From DASWED01 sp036394995 (GTDB lineage Bacteria; Actinomycetota; UBA4738; JACQTL01), in assembly GCA_036394995.1 (NCBI GenBank), contig DASWED010000126.1, positions 1 through 21,243 of the forward strand: 21,243 bases of DNA, in the 5' to 3' direction. The position numbers and the translations under genes are program-made. This document shows positions 7,816 to 16,852 of this stretch, piece after piece (positions within the stretch are counted from its first letter, which is position 1; each line of letters opens with the position of its first letter). Below the pieces are notes generated by a model. It saw only the letters and a list, made by a program, of their open reading frames with translations. It ran no database searches and had not been told where the DNA came from.

Positions 7816-7833
7816 GAGCCGGTCCGCCGGCTC
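7816..7833 (+). promoter_or_regulatory. GC hairpin just upstream of an SD
   Basis: GAGCCGG-TCCG-CCGGCTC is a 7-bp perfect stem with a 4-base loop. It ends 7 bases before the GGGAGGT ribosome-binding site (7841-7847) of the sialidase-like gene, the third case of this arrangement in the window. Confidence 0.3.
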
Positions 7834-7854
7834 GAAACGTGGGAGGTCCCGCCC

Positions 7855-10074
7855 GTGGTACGTCGTCGAATCGCCGTCTCGCTCGCCGTGGCCGCCGTCC
7901 TGGCGGCCACCGTCGCGTTCTCCACCGGGGGTGCCGGCGCCACCGCGCCCCGGGCCGCCTCCAAGGGGACGTCGCCGGGGATCACCTTCTCCGCGCCCTT
8001 CGTCGTGGACACCGTCCACACGTACGGCGAGCCGGATCTCAGGGTCGATCCCAGCACCAACGCCCGCCAGTACGTGAGCGGCCCCTGGGGGACGGGGACC
8101 CAGCGGAGCATCTGGAACTTCTCCGAGGACGGGGGCCGGACCTACCATCCGATCCACGACACTGCCCTCACCAGCGCCGACGGCTCGGACACCCGACACG
8201 TCGGCCCGGGAGGCGGCGACACCGAGATCTCCGTCAGCCACTCCGGCAAGGTGTACTACTCGGACCTCGCGGCGCTCGTCACCCTGAAGACGGCCGTGTG
8301 GGACCCGACCGCGAACCCGCGCACCCTGACGACCGGCTTCTACGGCAACAGCGACCAGGGGGCGAACGGGGTCGACCGGCAGTGGTTCGGGCTGTGGGAC
8401 CCGCCGGCCGACCAGGTCGCGGCCATCCGCTCGGCCACCGGCTACAAGGGCCCGCTGCCCGTGAACTACCTCGTGTACGCGGAGGCCCTGCTGGGGTGCT
8501 GCGAGGCCGCGTCGTACTCGACCAACGGCATCGACTACACCGGGCCCACCGAGGAGTTCTCCATCAACAGCGACGGCCCGGTGGTCGTGGACCAGAAGAC
8601 CGGGACGGTCCTCGAGGCGGTCGGCCTGGGCAGCCCGAACGCGGTCGGCGTGGCCATCCTCACGCGTGACGCCGGGCAGCCGAACAGCCCGGCGATCGCC
8701 AACTCGCAGGTGAAGCGGGTGGCCAACCTTCCGGCCGGGACCGACGTCGGCGCGCTGTTCCCGACGATCGCCATCGACTCGGCCCGGAACGCCTACCTCG
8801 TGTGGGTGACCCGGGACGACGACCACACGGTGGCCCAGTCTGCCTCGTCCTGGCAGATCTTCTACTCGTACGCGAAGGCCTCCACCGGCTGGCAGACATG
8901 GTCCGCGCCACGGCAGCTCAGCAAGCCGCCGTCGTTGACGAACATCATGCCGTGGTCGGTGGCCGGATCCGGCGGCCGCCTGGCCGCCGTGTGGTACGGG
9001 ACCAACGACGGCACGCACAACCCCAGCTCCGAGGACAACCACCAGGCCTGGGACGTGTACCTGTCGCTGGTGACGAACGCGACAAGCTCGAACCCCGACA
9101 TCCGGCAGACGAAGGTCACGCCGCACCCCATGCACTACGGCACGATCTGCCTGGCCGGCACGGGGTGCATCGCGTCGCAGGGGAACCGGAACCTCGCGGA
9201 CTTCTTCGAGGTCTACGTCGACAACACCGGCGCCATCGAGATCGCCTACGACGACACGTCGAACGAGTTCGTCCAGCACGTCCCGCAGGGCCCCGGGATC
9301 CCGCCGCCGATCGACGGCGCCGCTGACCACCGCGGAGCTCCTGTGGTGACGATGATCCGGCAGAACAGCGGGCCCGGCCTGTTCGGGACCGACGTCAAGG
9401 GGTTGCGTTCGGGCGGCGACAGCCTGTCCGACCCGAAGGGCGACGCCCACTTCGACCCGATCTACAACACCACCACCAGCATCAAGCAGCTCGACCTGCT
9501 GGGGTTCGATGTCCGGGTCGATCCCGACCATCCCGACACCATGGTGGTCAGGATCCCGGTGAACGATCTGCACAACCTGGCCGCGGCGGTGACCGCGACG
9601 GGCGGCGACACCGTGAACTACGTGGCCCGGTGGTCCGGGGCGCCCATCCCCGACGCCACCACCGGCACGAAGATCCCGATCTACTACGCGTCGGTGGAGG
9701 TCGGCAGCTCGGGCACGCCGACGTTCTTCGCGGGGACCGCCATCTCCTACGAGCTGTGCTCGGTGTCGGGATGCTTCCCGCACGTCATCGACTACCCGGG
9801 CCCCGGGAACGGGGGCACGGCCGTGCCCGGCAAGGTGACGTTCATCCAGCCGGACAAGGGCCAGGGGAACTGGTTCATCATCCGGGTCCCCAGGTCCCTG
9901 GTGGGCAACCCGGCGGTCGGCTCGCGACTGGACAGCATGGGCGTCTACACGTACGCGCGGAGCCGCAGTGCGACGCAGCCCATCACGAACGCCGAGGCCC
10001 AGGGCGGCATCCTGCCGATCGCGATCGACGGCGTCTGCTGCATCAACACGATCCTCAGGGAGACGGCGCACTAG
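7855..10074 (+). CDS. Secreted sialidase-like (BNR/Asp-box) protein, 739 aa
   Basis: The start is GTG 7855 behind GGGAGGT (7841-7847); the long upstream open frame is a shadow of the kynA end. Residues 1-30 (VVRRRIAVSLAVAAVLAATV, then AFSTGGAGATA) are a signal peptide. An Asp-box SEDGGRTY lies at 90-97 and a weaker copy STNGIDY later. Many short beta segments (EISVSHSGKVYYSDLA, VVVDQKTGTVLEAV, FPTIAIDSARNAYLVWV) suggest a six-bladed sialidase-type propeller to about residue 480. From about residue 530 a second, unrecognised beta-rich domain runs from HFDPIYNTTTSIKQLDLLGF to the end, with GVCCIN near the C-terminus. Two vicinal Cys pairs (GCC, VCC) are unusual for an exported protein. I see no convincing Arg triad, so sialidase activity is not claimed. 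A strong hairpin follows the stop. Confidence 0.75.
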   Translation: MVRRRIAVSLAVAAVLAATVAFSTGGAGATAPRAASKGTSPGITFSAPFVVDTVHTYGEPDLRVDPSTNARQYVSGPWGTGTQRSIWNFSEDGGRTYHPIHDTALTSADGSDTRHVGPGGGDTEISVSHSGKVYYSDLAALVTLKTAVWDPTANPRTLTTGFYGNSDQGANGVDRQWFGLWDPPADQVAAIRSATGYKGPLPVNYLVYAEALLGCCEAASYSTNGIDYTGPTEEFSINSDGPVVVDQKTGTVLEAVGLGSPNAVGVAILTRDAGQPNSPAIANSQVKRVANLPAGTDVGALFPTIAIDSARNAYLVWVTRDDDHTVAQSASSWQIFYSYAKASTGWQTWSAPRQLSKPPSLTNIMPWSVAGSGGRLAAVWYGTNDGTHNPSSEDNHQAWDVYLSLVTNATSSNPDIRQTKVTPHPMHYGTICLAGTGCIASQGNRNLADFFEVYVDNTGAIEIAYDDTSNEFVQHVPQGPGIPPPIDGAADHRGAPVVTMIRQNSGPGLFGTDVKGLRSGGDSLSDPKGDAHFDPIYNTTTSIKQLDLLGFDVRVDPDHPDTMVVRIPVNDLHNLAAAVTATGGDTVNYVARWSGAPIPDATTGTKIPIYYASVEVGSSGTPTFFAGTAISYELCSVSGCFPHVIDYPGPGNGGTAVPGKVTFIQPDKGQGNWFIIRVPRSLVGNPAVGSRLDSMGVYTYARSRSATQPITNAEAQGGILPIAIDGVCCINTILRETAH

Positions 10075-10089
10075 CACGGAGCACCGGCG

Positions 10090-10123
10090 ACGGGGGCGCG
10101 CGGGACGACCTGCGCGCCCCCGT
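10090..10123 (+). terminator. Hairpin terminator after the sialidase-like gene
   Basis: A perfect 12-bp stem (10090-10101 with 10112-10123) with a 10-base loop starts 15 bases past the stop at 10074. It is followed by ATGCTGT rather than a U-run. Confidence 0.5.
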
Positions 10124-10164
10124 ATGCTGTGCGCCGTCCTGGCGTCCGTCAGGAGGAGGTGCGT

Positions 10165-11046
10165 GTGCGTCGCGTTCGGTCCATCCGCCCGTCCACGTTC
10201 TCGATCGCGGCGGTGGATCCCGAGGCCGGCGAGGCGGGGGTCGCCGTGCAGTCGAGGTTCCTGGCCGCGGGGGCGGTGGTCCCCTGGGCCCGGGGCGGCG
10301 TGGGGGCCGTGGCCACCCAGGCCTTCGCCGACGTGACGTTCGGCGTCCGCGGCCTGGACCTGCTGGGGCAGGGCCTCTCGCCGCAGGACGCGCTGGGCCG
10401 CCTCCTGGAGGGCGATTCCGAACGCGAGACCCGCCAGGTGGGGATCGTGGACATGGCCGGCCGTTCGGCCTCGTTCACGGGCTCGGAGTGCTTCGACTGG
10501 GCCGGCGGCGTGACCGGCGACGGGTTCTGCTGCCAGGGCAACATCCTGGCCGGCGAGGCGGCTGTGGCGGACATGGCCGAGGCCTACGTTCGGACCGCCG
10601 GACGCCCCCTCGCGCGGCGGCTGATCGAGGCCCTCCGGGCCGGTCAGATGGCGGGTGGGGACCGCCGGGGACAGGAGGCCGCGGGGCTTCTGGTGGCCAA
10701 GCCGGGCGGCGGGTACGGCGGCAACCACGACCGGTTCGTCGACCTCCGCGTGGACCACCATCACGAGCCCATCGAGGAGCTGGCCCGCCTGCTCGACCTC
10801 CATCACCTGTACTTCGAGAAGTCGCCCGACGCCGAGATCGTGGAGGCGGACCAGGGCCTCCAGCGTGAGATCCTGGGTCATCTCGAGCGCCTGGGGAAGA
10901 TCGAGCCCGGCGCCGACCTGTGGACCGCCCTGTCCGACTACATGGGGTGGGAGAACCTCGAGGAGCGCTGGGTCGGCCCGGGGCGCGTCGACCCCAAGGT
11001 CCTCGACTACCTCCGCTCCCACGCCGCCCGGGCCGGCTCGCCGTAG
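10165..11046 (+). CDS. DUF1028 family protein (putative Ntn-hydrolase)
   Basis: I take GTG 10165 as start because AGGAGGAGG (10151-10159) sits 5 bases upstream; the in-frame GTGs at 10129 and 10159 precede or overlap that site. The 293-aa protein shows the DUF1028 core almost word for word: STFSIAAVDPEAGEAGVAVQ, SRFLAAGAVVPWARGGVGAV, ATQAFADVTFGVRGL, RQVGIVDMAGRSASFTG, QGNILAGEAAV, AGGDRRGQEAAGLLV and FVDLRVDHHHEPIEEL. The family is grouped with N-terminal-nucleophile hydrolases; the Ser/Thr before FSI (S10, T11) would be the candidate nucleophile after processing. Residues after about 215 form an extra helical C-terminal region (ADLWTALSDYMGWENLEERW) seen in some members and sometimes called peptidoglycan-binding. 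Substrate unknown. It lies 14 bases before the GH1 gene. Confidence 0.85.
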   Translation: MRRVRSIRPSTFSIAAVDPEAGEAGVAVQSRFLAAGAVVPWARGGVGAVATQAFADVTFGVRGLDLLGQGLSPQDALGRLLEGDSERETRQVGIVDMAGRSASFTGSECFDWAGGVTGDGFCCQGNILAGEAAVADMAEAYVRTAGRPLARRLIEALRAGQMAGGDRRGQEAAGLLVAKPGGGYGGNHDRFVDLRVDHHHEPIEELARLLDLHHLYFEKSPDAEIVEADQGLQREILGHLERLGKIEPGADLWTALSDYMGWENLEERWVGPGRVDPKVLDYLRSHAARAGSP

Positions 11047-11060
11047 GGACGATCGAACCC

Positions 11061-12557
11061 GTGGACCTCGCGGACCGATCCCTGTGGGCCCGGTTGGAAG
11101 GGATGCGCCTCCCCGAGGGGTTCGCGTTCGGCGTGGCCACGGCGGGGTTCCAGATCGAGGGCGCGTTCAACGGGCCCGGCGAGCCCCGGACCAACTGGTT
11201 CGACCGCGAGGCCTCGGGACGCATCGAGCGGTCCGGCGCGGCGAACGACTCCTGGAACCGGTGGGAGGAGGACCTCGACGCGGCCGCGGCCATGGGCCTC
11301 GACTGGTACCGGCTCTCGGTGGAGTGGGCCCGCCTCCAGCCCAGCGCGCGCTCGCTCGAGGCCTCCGAGCCCTCGTGGTCGGAGGAGGCCGTTGAGCGGT
11401 ACGCGGACATCCTGGCCGGTGCGCTCGAACGCGGTCTGGAGCCGGTGGTCACGCTGCACCACTTCACCCATCCCCGGTGGCTGGGTTTGGACCTGTGGCA
11501 GCGACCCGAGGCCCCGGGGCTGTTCGCGGCGTACGCGGGCGAGGCGGCCCGCCGTCTGGGCGACGCGCTGGCCGCCCGCGGACGGCCCCCCATCCGCCGG
11601 TACGTCACCCTCAACGAGCCGAACGGGCTGGCCCTGGGCACGTGGCAGGTCGGGATGTTCCCCGGGGGTGGCTTCGGCCGGCTGGGGGCGCTCCGGCGGG
11701 GGCTGGACCACCTCATGGCTGCCCATGCCCTGGCCTACGACGCGGTCCACGACGTCCACGCCGAACGGGGGTGGCCCGAGCCGGCGGTCACCACGAACGT
11801 GTACTCGTTCGCGGTCTACGAGCTGGACCGGGGGCTGGTGGACCTGCTGGAGGCCCGGCGGCGGGGAGTCGTGCGCGAGGGCCTCGCCTCGCACCTCCGG
11901 GACCGCCGGGCGGACTGGACGGAGGGCCTGGCCGGGATGGCCGGGCCGCACCGGGGGCTGCTCCAGCGGGCATCGGACGCGCTCTCGCGGCGGGTGGCCG
12001 CCGAGGACCCGGCCGGGAGCGCCGCGGCGGATGCCCTGTACGGGTCGCCCCGAGCGCAGAAGCTCGACGCCGTCGCGGTGGACGTGTACGTGCCGTGGAT
12101 GGCCGGGTACCTCCGGGCGCCGGGCCACCGCACCGCGGGCGGCCGGAGCGTATCGCCCGTCCGTCCGCTGTGGGACGACCCGCCCCGGCCGGCGTCGTTC
12201 GAGGCGTTCGTCCGGGCGGCGGGGGACCACGGGCTTCCCGTGTGGATCCTGGAGAACGGGCTGTGCAGCCGCGTCCGGGACGGGGTGAGCCACCCGCGAA
12301 CGGACGGGTGGACCCGCCACCGGTACCTGGCCGAGCACCTCGCGGCGGTCGCTGCCGCGGTGGAGGCCGGGGTGCCGGTGGAGGCGTACGTGCACTGGAC
12401 GCTGTTCGACAACTACGAATGGGGGTCCTACGAACCCCGCTTCGGACTTCGTGGGATCGATCGCACGGGGCCGCGGCCCCGGCGCCTGGCCCTGGACTCG
12501 ATGGGACAGGATTCCGCCCGCGCGTACGCGGAGATGATCGGCGCCCTCAGGGGATGA
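11061..12557 (+). CDS. Glycoside hydrolase family 1 (beta-glucosidase-like)
   Basis: This GH1 enzyme lacks a signal peptide and is probably cytoplasmic. From GTG 11061 it is 498 aa; ATG 11103 (MRLPEGFAFGVATAGFQIEG) would also keep the whole family core, and no SD settles the choice. Diagnostic motifs: FAFGVATAGFQIEG, NRWEEDLDAAAAMGLDWYRL with SVEWARLQP, TLHHFTHP, RYVTLNEPNG with acid/base E186, VWILENGLC with nucleophile E398 and the aglycone/glycone segment HWTLFDNYEWGSYEPRFGLR (numbering from GTG 11061). Both catalytic Glu residues are present, so it should be an active retaining beta-glycosidase; the sugar cannot be told. It probably shares a transcript with the DUF1028 gene and is convergent with the beta-helix genes (9 bases between stops). 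Confidence 0.9.
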   Translation: MDLADRSLWARLEGMRLPEGFAFGVATAGFQIEGAFNGPGEPRTNWFDREASGRIERSGAANDSWNRWEEDLDAAAAMGLDWYRLSVEWARLQPSARSLEASEPSWSEEAVERYADILAGALERGLEPVVTLHHFTHPRWLGLDLWQRPEAPGLFAAYAGEAARRLGDALAARGRPPIRRYVTLNEPNGLALGTWQVGMFPGGGFGRLGALRRGLDHLMAAHALAYDAVHDVHAERGWPEPAVTTNVYSFAVYELDRGLVDLLEARRRGVVREGLASHLRDRRADWTEGLAGMAGPHRGLLQRASDALSRRVAAEDPAGSAAADALYGSPRAQKLDAVAVDVYVPWMAGYLRAPGHRTAGGRSVSPVRPLWDDPPRPASFEAFVRAAGDHGLPVWILENGLCSRVRDGVSHPRTDGWTRHRYLAEHLAAVAAAVEAGVPVEAYVHWTLFDNYEWGSYEPRFGLRGIDRTGPRPRRLALDSMGQDSARAYAEMIGALRG

Positions 12558-12566
12558 CCCGAGGCC

Positions 12567-14153
12567 TCAGCCCGCCGTCACCGTGCGGCAGTGCGAGAAC
12601 TCGGAGGTGCTGCCGTCCGGCGCCGTCGCGGTGGCGGTGACGCGCTGGCCCACCCCCAGCACCGGCGAGACCGACTTCGTGAACTTGGCGAGACCCGTCT
12701 CGTCGGTGGTGGCGGTGACCTGGACCAGGAACAGCTGGCCCTCGCCGAACCCGCTCTCGTCGCACGCGTCGTCCACGAACAGCTGCACGGCGAAGGCCGT
12801 GCCGGGGGTGCTCCGGAGCCGGCCCTTGACCACCGTGTCCGTGGTCCCGTTCACGGCCGACGTCAGGACCGGGAAGTTCTGGAGGCCGTTGGCGCCGGTG
12901 TCGGAGTCGTCGGCGTCGTTCGCGGTCACGCCGTTGAAGCCCAGGTCGATGCCGAGCCCCTGGTTGTCGTGGATCGCGTTCCGGAGGACGGAATCGCCGC
13001 TGGCGGTCCCGGTCACCCGGACCCCCGGGCCGTGGTTGAACGCGATCGTGTTCGCCGACGACAGCGACGTCCCGCCCACGACGTTGCCGCTCGGGCCGCC
13101 CGCCACGCCCCGCGTGACGACGACCCCGGTTCCCAAGTTCGGCAGGGCGTCGCTCGCCACGTTCACGCCGATGCGGTTGCCCGCGACGCGGTTGTGCTCC
13201 GCGTCGGTCCCGAAGACCTCGACGCCGACTCCGATCTCGGTCCCCTCGCTGTCGGCGGACCCGTTGCCGCTGATCACGTTCCCCGCTCCGGCGACGGCAC
13301 CGCCGATCCGCGTGTCCGAGGCGCCGTTCACCAGGATGCCGCCCGCGAAGTTCCCGATCGCGGCCGTCCCGGTGACGTCGGTCCCGATGAGGTTGCCCAG
13401 CAGGATGTTGCCGTTCGCCGAGGCGCCCTTGATCTCCACGCCGAACCCGATCGGGCCCCGCTTGTCCGGGATCCCCCGCAGCCCGTTCCCGGAGATGACA
13501 TTCCCCTCGCCGGGCTCGCGGCCGCCGATCCGGTTCAGCGTCGAGAGCAGGATCAGGATGCCGTCGTTCCGGCTGCCGAACTCGGCGGTGCCGGTGATGG
13601 TGGTCCCGATGTAGTTCCCCACGACGACGTCCGAGCCGGCGTGCTCGATGACGATCCCGTTCTCGGGGAAGTCGCTGATGGCGAGCCCCCGCACCGTGCT
13701 GTGCCCGCCGGAGAGGATCAGGCCCGAGCCCCCGCCGTTGATGATGTTCTGGCCCGTCAGCAGGATGCACGGATGACCCGTCTGGACCAGGCAGGTCTTG
13801 TGGGGCAGGGTCCCGGGCTGCGCGGTGGCGTCGATCACGACCACGCCCGAGACCTCGGGGAGCGGAGAGCTCGGCGCGATGGTCTTGGGCCCGTTCCCGA
13901 TGCGGAACGTGATCGTGTCGTCGCCGGTGCGGAAGTTCGCGTTCTCGATGGCCGCCCGCAGGGTGCACTGGGCGCCGTCGGCGGCCTCCGCGTCGCACGT
14001 CCCGTCGTGGATGGCGTCGTCGGAGCCGTCGCCTGAGGAGTTCACGACGATCGCCGGGTTCGTCCGGGCCGCCGTGGCGGACGGGCCGATCCCCACGCAC
14101 AGCGCGCCGACCGCGGCGGCCACGAGCCCGCCCATCGTCATCCGTCGCAGCAT
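12567..14153 (-). CDS. Secreted beta-helix protein with CSLREA-like N-terminal motif, short paralog (528 aa)
   Basis: The start is ATG 14151-14153 behind AAGGGGG on the minus strand. MLRRMTMGGLVAAAVGALCV followed by GIGPSATAA is a signal peptide. Residues about 35-75 hold the CSLREA-type motif (DGTCDAEAADGAQCTLRAAI, then ENAN), with two Cys. A right-handed parallel beta-helix follows, with repeats of the type GNxIGTxxTGTA ... IGG ... GNVISGNG. About three of the roughly 64-residue modules are present (YIGTTITGT, LIGTDVTGT, RIGVNVASD). The C-terminal domain (NAIHDNQGLGIDLGFNGVTA to the end) is a beta-sandwich-like region with two Cys ending SEFSHCRTVTAG. It lacks an LPXTG signal or membrane anchor. 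It is 17 bases downstream of its longer paralog, clearly one operon. Adhesin-like or carbohydrate-binding roles are only guesses. Confidence 0.8.
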   Translation of the reverse strand: MLRRMTMGGLVAAAVGALCVGIGPSATAARTNPAIVVNSSGDGSDDAIHDGTCDAEAADGAQCTLRAAIENANFRTGDDTITFRIGNGPKTIAPSSPLPEVSGVVVIDATAQPGTLPHKTCLVQTGHPCILLTGQNIINGGGSGLILSGGHSTVRGLAISDFPENGIVIEHAGSDVVVGNYIGTTITGTAEFGSRNDGILILLSTLNRIGGREPGEGNVISGNGLRGIPDKRGPIGFGVEIKGASANGNILLGNLIGTDVTGTAAIGNFAGGILVNGASDTRIGGAVAGAGNVISGNGSADSEGTEIGVGVEVFGTDAEHNRVAGNRIGVNVASDALPNLGTGVVVTRGVAGGPSGNVVGGTSLSSANTIAFNHGPGVRVTGTASGDSVLRNAIHDNQGLGIDLGFNGVTANDADDSDTGANGLQNFPVLTSAVNGTTDTVVKGRLRSTPGTAFAVQLFVDDACDESGFGEGQLFLVQVTATTDETGLAKFTKSVSPVLGVGQRVTATATAPDGSTSEFSHCRTVTAG

Positions 14154-14170
14154 CGATGCCCCCTTCGTGA

Positions 14171-16840
14171 TCAAGCGGCGGTGACCGCGCGGCACTTCGA
14201 GAACTCGGACGTGTCGCCCTTGGGATCCGTCGCGGTGGCCGTGACCTGCTTCCCCGCAGCGACGGGGGCGGCCGGCGTGAACGTGAAGGTCGCGGCCCCG
14301 GCCGCCGTCGTGAGCACCGCCAGCTGCCCGAGGAACGTGGCCCCCTCCCCGTTCGTCGAGGGATCGCACGCGCCGCTCGAGAAGAACCTGAGCACGAACT
14401 TCACCCCGCCCGCGCTGTGCAGCGTGCCCTGGATGTCGGTCGAGCCGCCGGTCGTCACCGCCGAGCTGAGCGCGGGGAAGTTCTGCAGGCGGTTCGGCCC
14501 GGTGTCCCCGTCCCCCGGGTCGTTCGCCGTGACGCCGTCGTCGCCGAGGTCGATGCCCAGCCCGTCGTTGTCGTGGATCGAGTTGCGCAGGATCCGGACC
14601 TTCCCGGCCAGGACCGCCACGCCGTCCCCGGCGTTGTCCGCGATGGCGTTGGCCGCCCCGGCGGTCCCGCCGCCCACCGCCATCCCGCCCCGGGACTGGA
14701 CCCCGGGGCCGCCGTTGCCGATGTCGGCCGCCTTGGCCCGGTCCGTCCCGATGAAGTTGCCGAGGACCCGTGCGGCGACGGTCCCGACCCCCGATGCGAC
14801 CCCCGATGCGGTGTTCGCCGAGATGACGTTCCCCGCGCCGGCCTGAGGACCGCCGATCAAGGTCCGGATGGATCCGGTCGGATCGACCCCCGGCCCCGTG
14901 TTCGGCAGCGGGCTCACCCCGTCGGCCTCGGTGCCGATGAGGTTGCCCACGATCCGGTTGCCCGTCCCGCCGACCGGATTGTTGTTCTGGTCCTTGCCCT
15001 GCAGGACCCGGATCCCGCCCGCCGCGTTGGCGGAGACCACGTTGGCCGCCGCGGCCGCCGTCCCGCCGACGACGGTCTTCGACCCGCTGATCTCGATGCC
15101 GAAGTCGCCGTTGCCGAGCGCCGCCCCGCCGCTCGCATCGGTCCCCACGAGGTTGCCCTGGACCACGTTCTGGGCGGGGACGTTGCCGCGACCGACCGTG
15201 ACACCGATGCCGATCCCCCCGTTCCCGGAGACCACGTTCCCCGCCCCGGGATCGGTCCCCCCGACGTGGTTCCCGGTGCCGCCGACGAGCACCACCCCGA
15301 ATTCCAGGTTGGGCACCGCCGCGGTCCCCGCGGCGTCCGTCCCGATGAAGTTCCCCTCGACCACCTCCCCGGAGGTGTCGTCGCCGAAGATCAGCACTCC
15401 CTGGCCACGGCCGTTGTGCCCGTTCCCGGAGATGACGTTGCGGGCCGCCGCGGTGGTCCCGCCGATGCGGTCTCCGGCCGACGTAGCGATCTCCACGCCC
15501 CCGAACTGGTTGGGGAGCGCCGCGGCGCCGGTCGCGTCGGTTCCGATGAGGTTCCCCTCGACCACGTTGCCCGAGGAATCGGGGCCGCTGATGAGGATGC
15601 CGACGCCGAGTGCGGATCCGACGCCGGATCCGTTCCCCGAGATCAGGTTCCCGGCCCCGGGGTCGGTCCCGCCGATCTGCGTGTTCGTGGCGCGCACCGT
15701 GACGATCCCGAACCGGACGTTGGGGACGGCGGCGCTCCCGGTGATGTCCGTCCCGATGTAGTTGCCCTGCACCACCACACCGTCGGTGACCCCACCGATC
15801 AGCGACCCGATCGCGAGCCCGGTCGTGTTGTTCCCCGAGATGACGTTCCGGGCGGCTGGGGACGTCCCCCCGATCGTCGTCGAGCCGCTCGCCTGGATGC
15901 CCAGGTTGTTGTGGAGGGAAACCGTCCCGGTCGCGTCGGTCCCGATGAGGTTCCCCTGCGCGAGGCCCCCCGTGCTCTCGAAGTCGATGCCCACGCTGTT
16001 CCCCGAGATCACGTTGCCGGCGCCCCCCGCCGCTCCGCCGATCTTCTCGTTGGCGGCCTCGGCCGCGACGGCGATGTTCTGGCCCAGGTCGGCCGTCCCC
16101 GTGATGTCGGTCCCGATGTAGTTCCCCTCCACCAGGGCGCCCGCGCTCTGGAGACGAATGCCGAACGTGTCGTTCCCGGAGATGATGTTCCGGGCCGCGG
16201 GCGTGATCCCGCCGATCGTCTGGTTCGGGCCGCCCACCACCGTGATCCCGATCCCGTTCGGGCGCTCGGAGGTCCCGGCCGGGTCGGTCCCGATCTCGTT
16301 GCCGGCGATCACGTCGGTCCCGAACTGGTCGAGCACGATGCCGGTGTCCCCGAACCGGTTCACGACCAGGCCGCGAACGGTGGTGTGGCCGGAGTTGATC
16401 CGGAGGCCGATCCCGGTGCTCCCGAGCTGCTCCCCGTCGAGCTCCACGCAGGGATGGCCGAGCTCGACGAGGCATGTCGGGCCCGATCCCGGCTGGGTGG
16501 TCCCGTCGATCGTCACCGCGTCGGTGACGGGCGGGAGGTTCACGCCCGTCGTGACGCCGACCTGGATCGTCACCACGCCGGTGCCGATGGCGAAGTGGAT
16601 CGCGTCCTGCTGGTGGATGGGGTTGGCGGTGGCGTTCGCGGTCTGGATGGCGGCCCGCAACGTGCACTGGTTGCCGGCCGTGAAGAGCGAGTCGCAGACG
16701 GCGTCCGTGCCGTTCAGGTCCGCCTTGTCGCCGTTGGTGTTCACGACGATCGTGAGTGCGGCCGCGTGCGCGGCCACCATCGGCAGGCCGAGCGTGGCGA
16801 CGACGGCCAGGACGGCAACCGAGACCGCACGAACCCGCAT
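14171..16840 (-). CDS. Secreted beta-helix protein with CSLREA-like N-terminal motif, long paralog (889 aa)
   Basis: The start is ATG 16838-16840, preceded by a run of seven G's as SD. MRVRAVSVAVLAVVATLGLP followed by MVAAHAA is a signal peptide. The CSLREA-like motif is DAVCDSLFTAGNQCTLRAAI followed by QTAN (about residues 46-70). The central part has about nine copies of a GN(x)IGTD(x)TG(x)A...N...G(I/V)...IGG...A(R/G)N(V/I)ISGN module, each about 64 residues, as expected for paired beta-helix coils. The end (NSIHDNDGLGIDLGDDGVTA ... SEFSKCRAVTAA) closely parallels that of the shorter neighbour, so the two are tandem duplicates. No anchor motif is visible. It is the first gene of the two-gene operon, with a candidate promoter at 16871-16899. 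Confidence 0.8.
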   Translation of the reverse strand: MRVRAVSVAVLAVVATLGLPMVAAHAAALTIVVNTNGDKADLNGTDAVCDSLFTAGNQCTLRAAIQTANATANPIHQQDAIHFAIGTGVVTIQVGVTTGVNLPPVTDAVTIDGTTQPGSGPTCLVELGHPCVELDGEQLGSTGIGLRINSGHTTVRGLVVNRFGDTGIVLDQFGTDVIAGNEIGTDPAGTSERPNGIGITVVGGPNQTIGGITPAARNIISGNDTFGIRLQSAGALVEGNYIGTDITGTADLGQNIAVAAEAANEKIGGAAGGAGNVISGNSVGIDFESTGGLAQGNLIGTDATGTVSLHNNLGIQASGSTTIGGTSPAARNVISGNNTTGLAIGSLIGGVTDGVVVQGNYIGTDITGSAAVPNVRFGIVTVRATNTQIGGTDPGAGNLISGNGSGVGSALGVGILISGPDSSGNVVEGNLIGTDATGAAALPNQFGGVEIATSAGDRIGGTTAAARNVISGNGHNGRGQGVLIFGDDTSGEVVEGNFIGTDAAGTAAVPNLEFGVVLVGGTGNHVGGTDPGAGNVVSGNGGIGIGVTVGRGNVPAQNVVQGNLVGTDASGGAALGNGDFGIEISGSKTVVGGTAAAAANVVSANAAGGIRVLQGKDQNNNPVGGTGNRIVGNLIGTEADGVSPLPNTGPGVDPTGSIRTLIGGPQAGAGNVISANTASGVASGVGTVAARVLGNFIGTDRAKAADIGNGGPGVQSRGGMAVGGGTAGAANAIADNAGDGVAVLAGKVRILRNSIHDNDGLGIDLGDDGVTANDPGDGDTGPNRLQNFPALSSAVTTGGSTDIQGTLHSAGGVKFVLRFFSSGACDPSTNGEGATFLGQLAVLTTAAGAATFTFTPAAPVAAGKQVTATATDPKGDTSEFSKCRAVTAA
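14740..16305 (-). repeat. About nine tandem beta-helix modules of roughly 190 bp
   Basis: The IGTD codons recur near 16290, 16110, 15940, 15750, 15540, 15330, 15140, 14930 and 14745, a spacing of about 173-211 bases. The DNA blocks around them (for example GGTCCCGAT on the + strand) are strongly alike, which would allow copy-number change by recombination. Confidence 0.75.
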
Positions 16841-16852
16841 TGGACCCCCCCT

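Noticed and set aside
12558..12566. Terminator between the convergent GH1 and beta-helix genes
   Set aside because: Only nine bases separate the stops and the GAGGCCTC palindrome there has no loop, so no hairpin can be supported.
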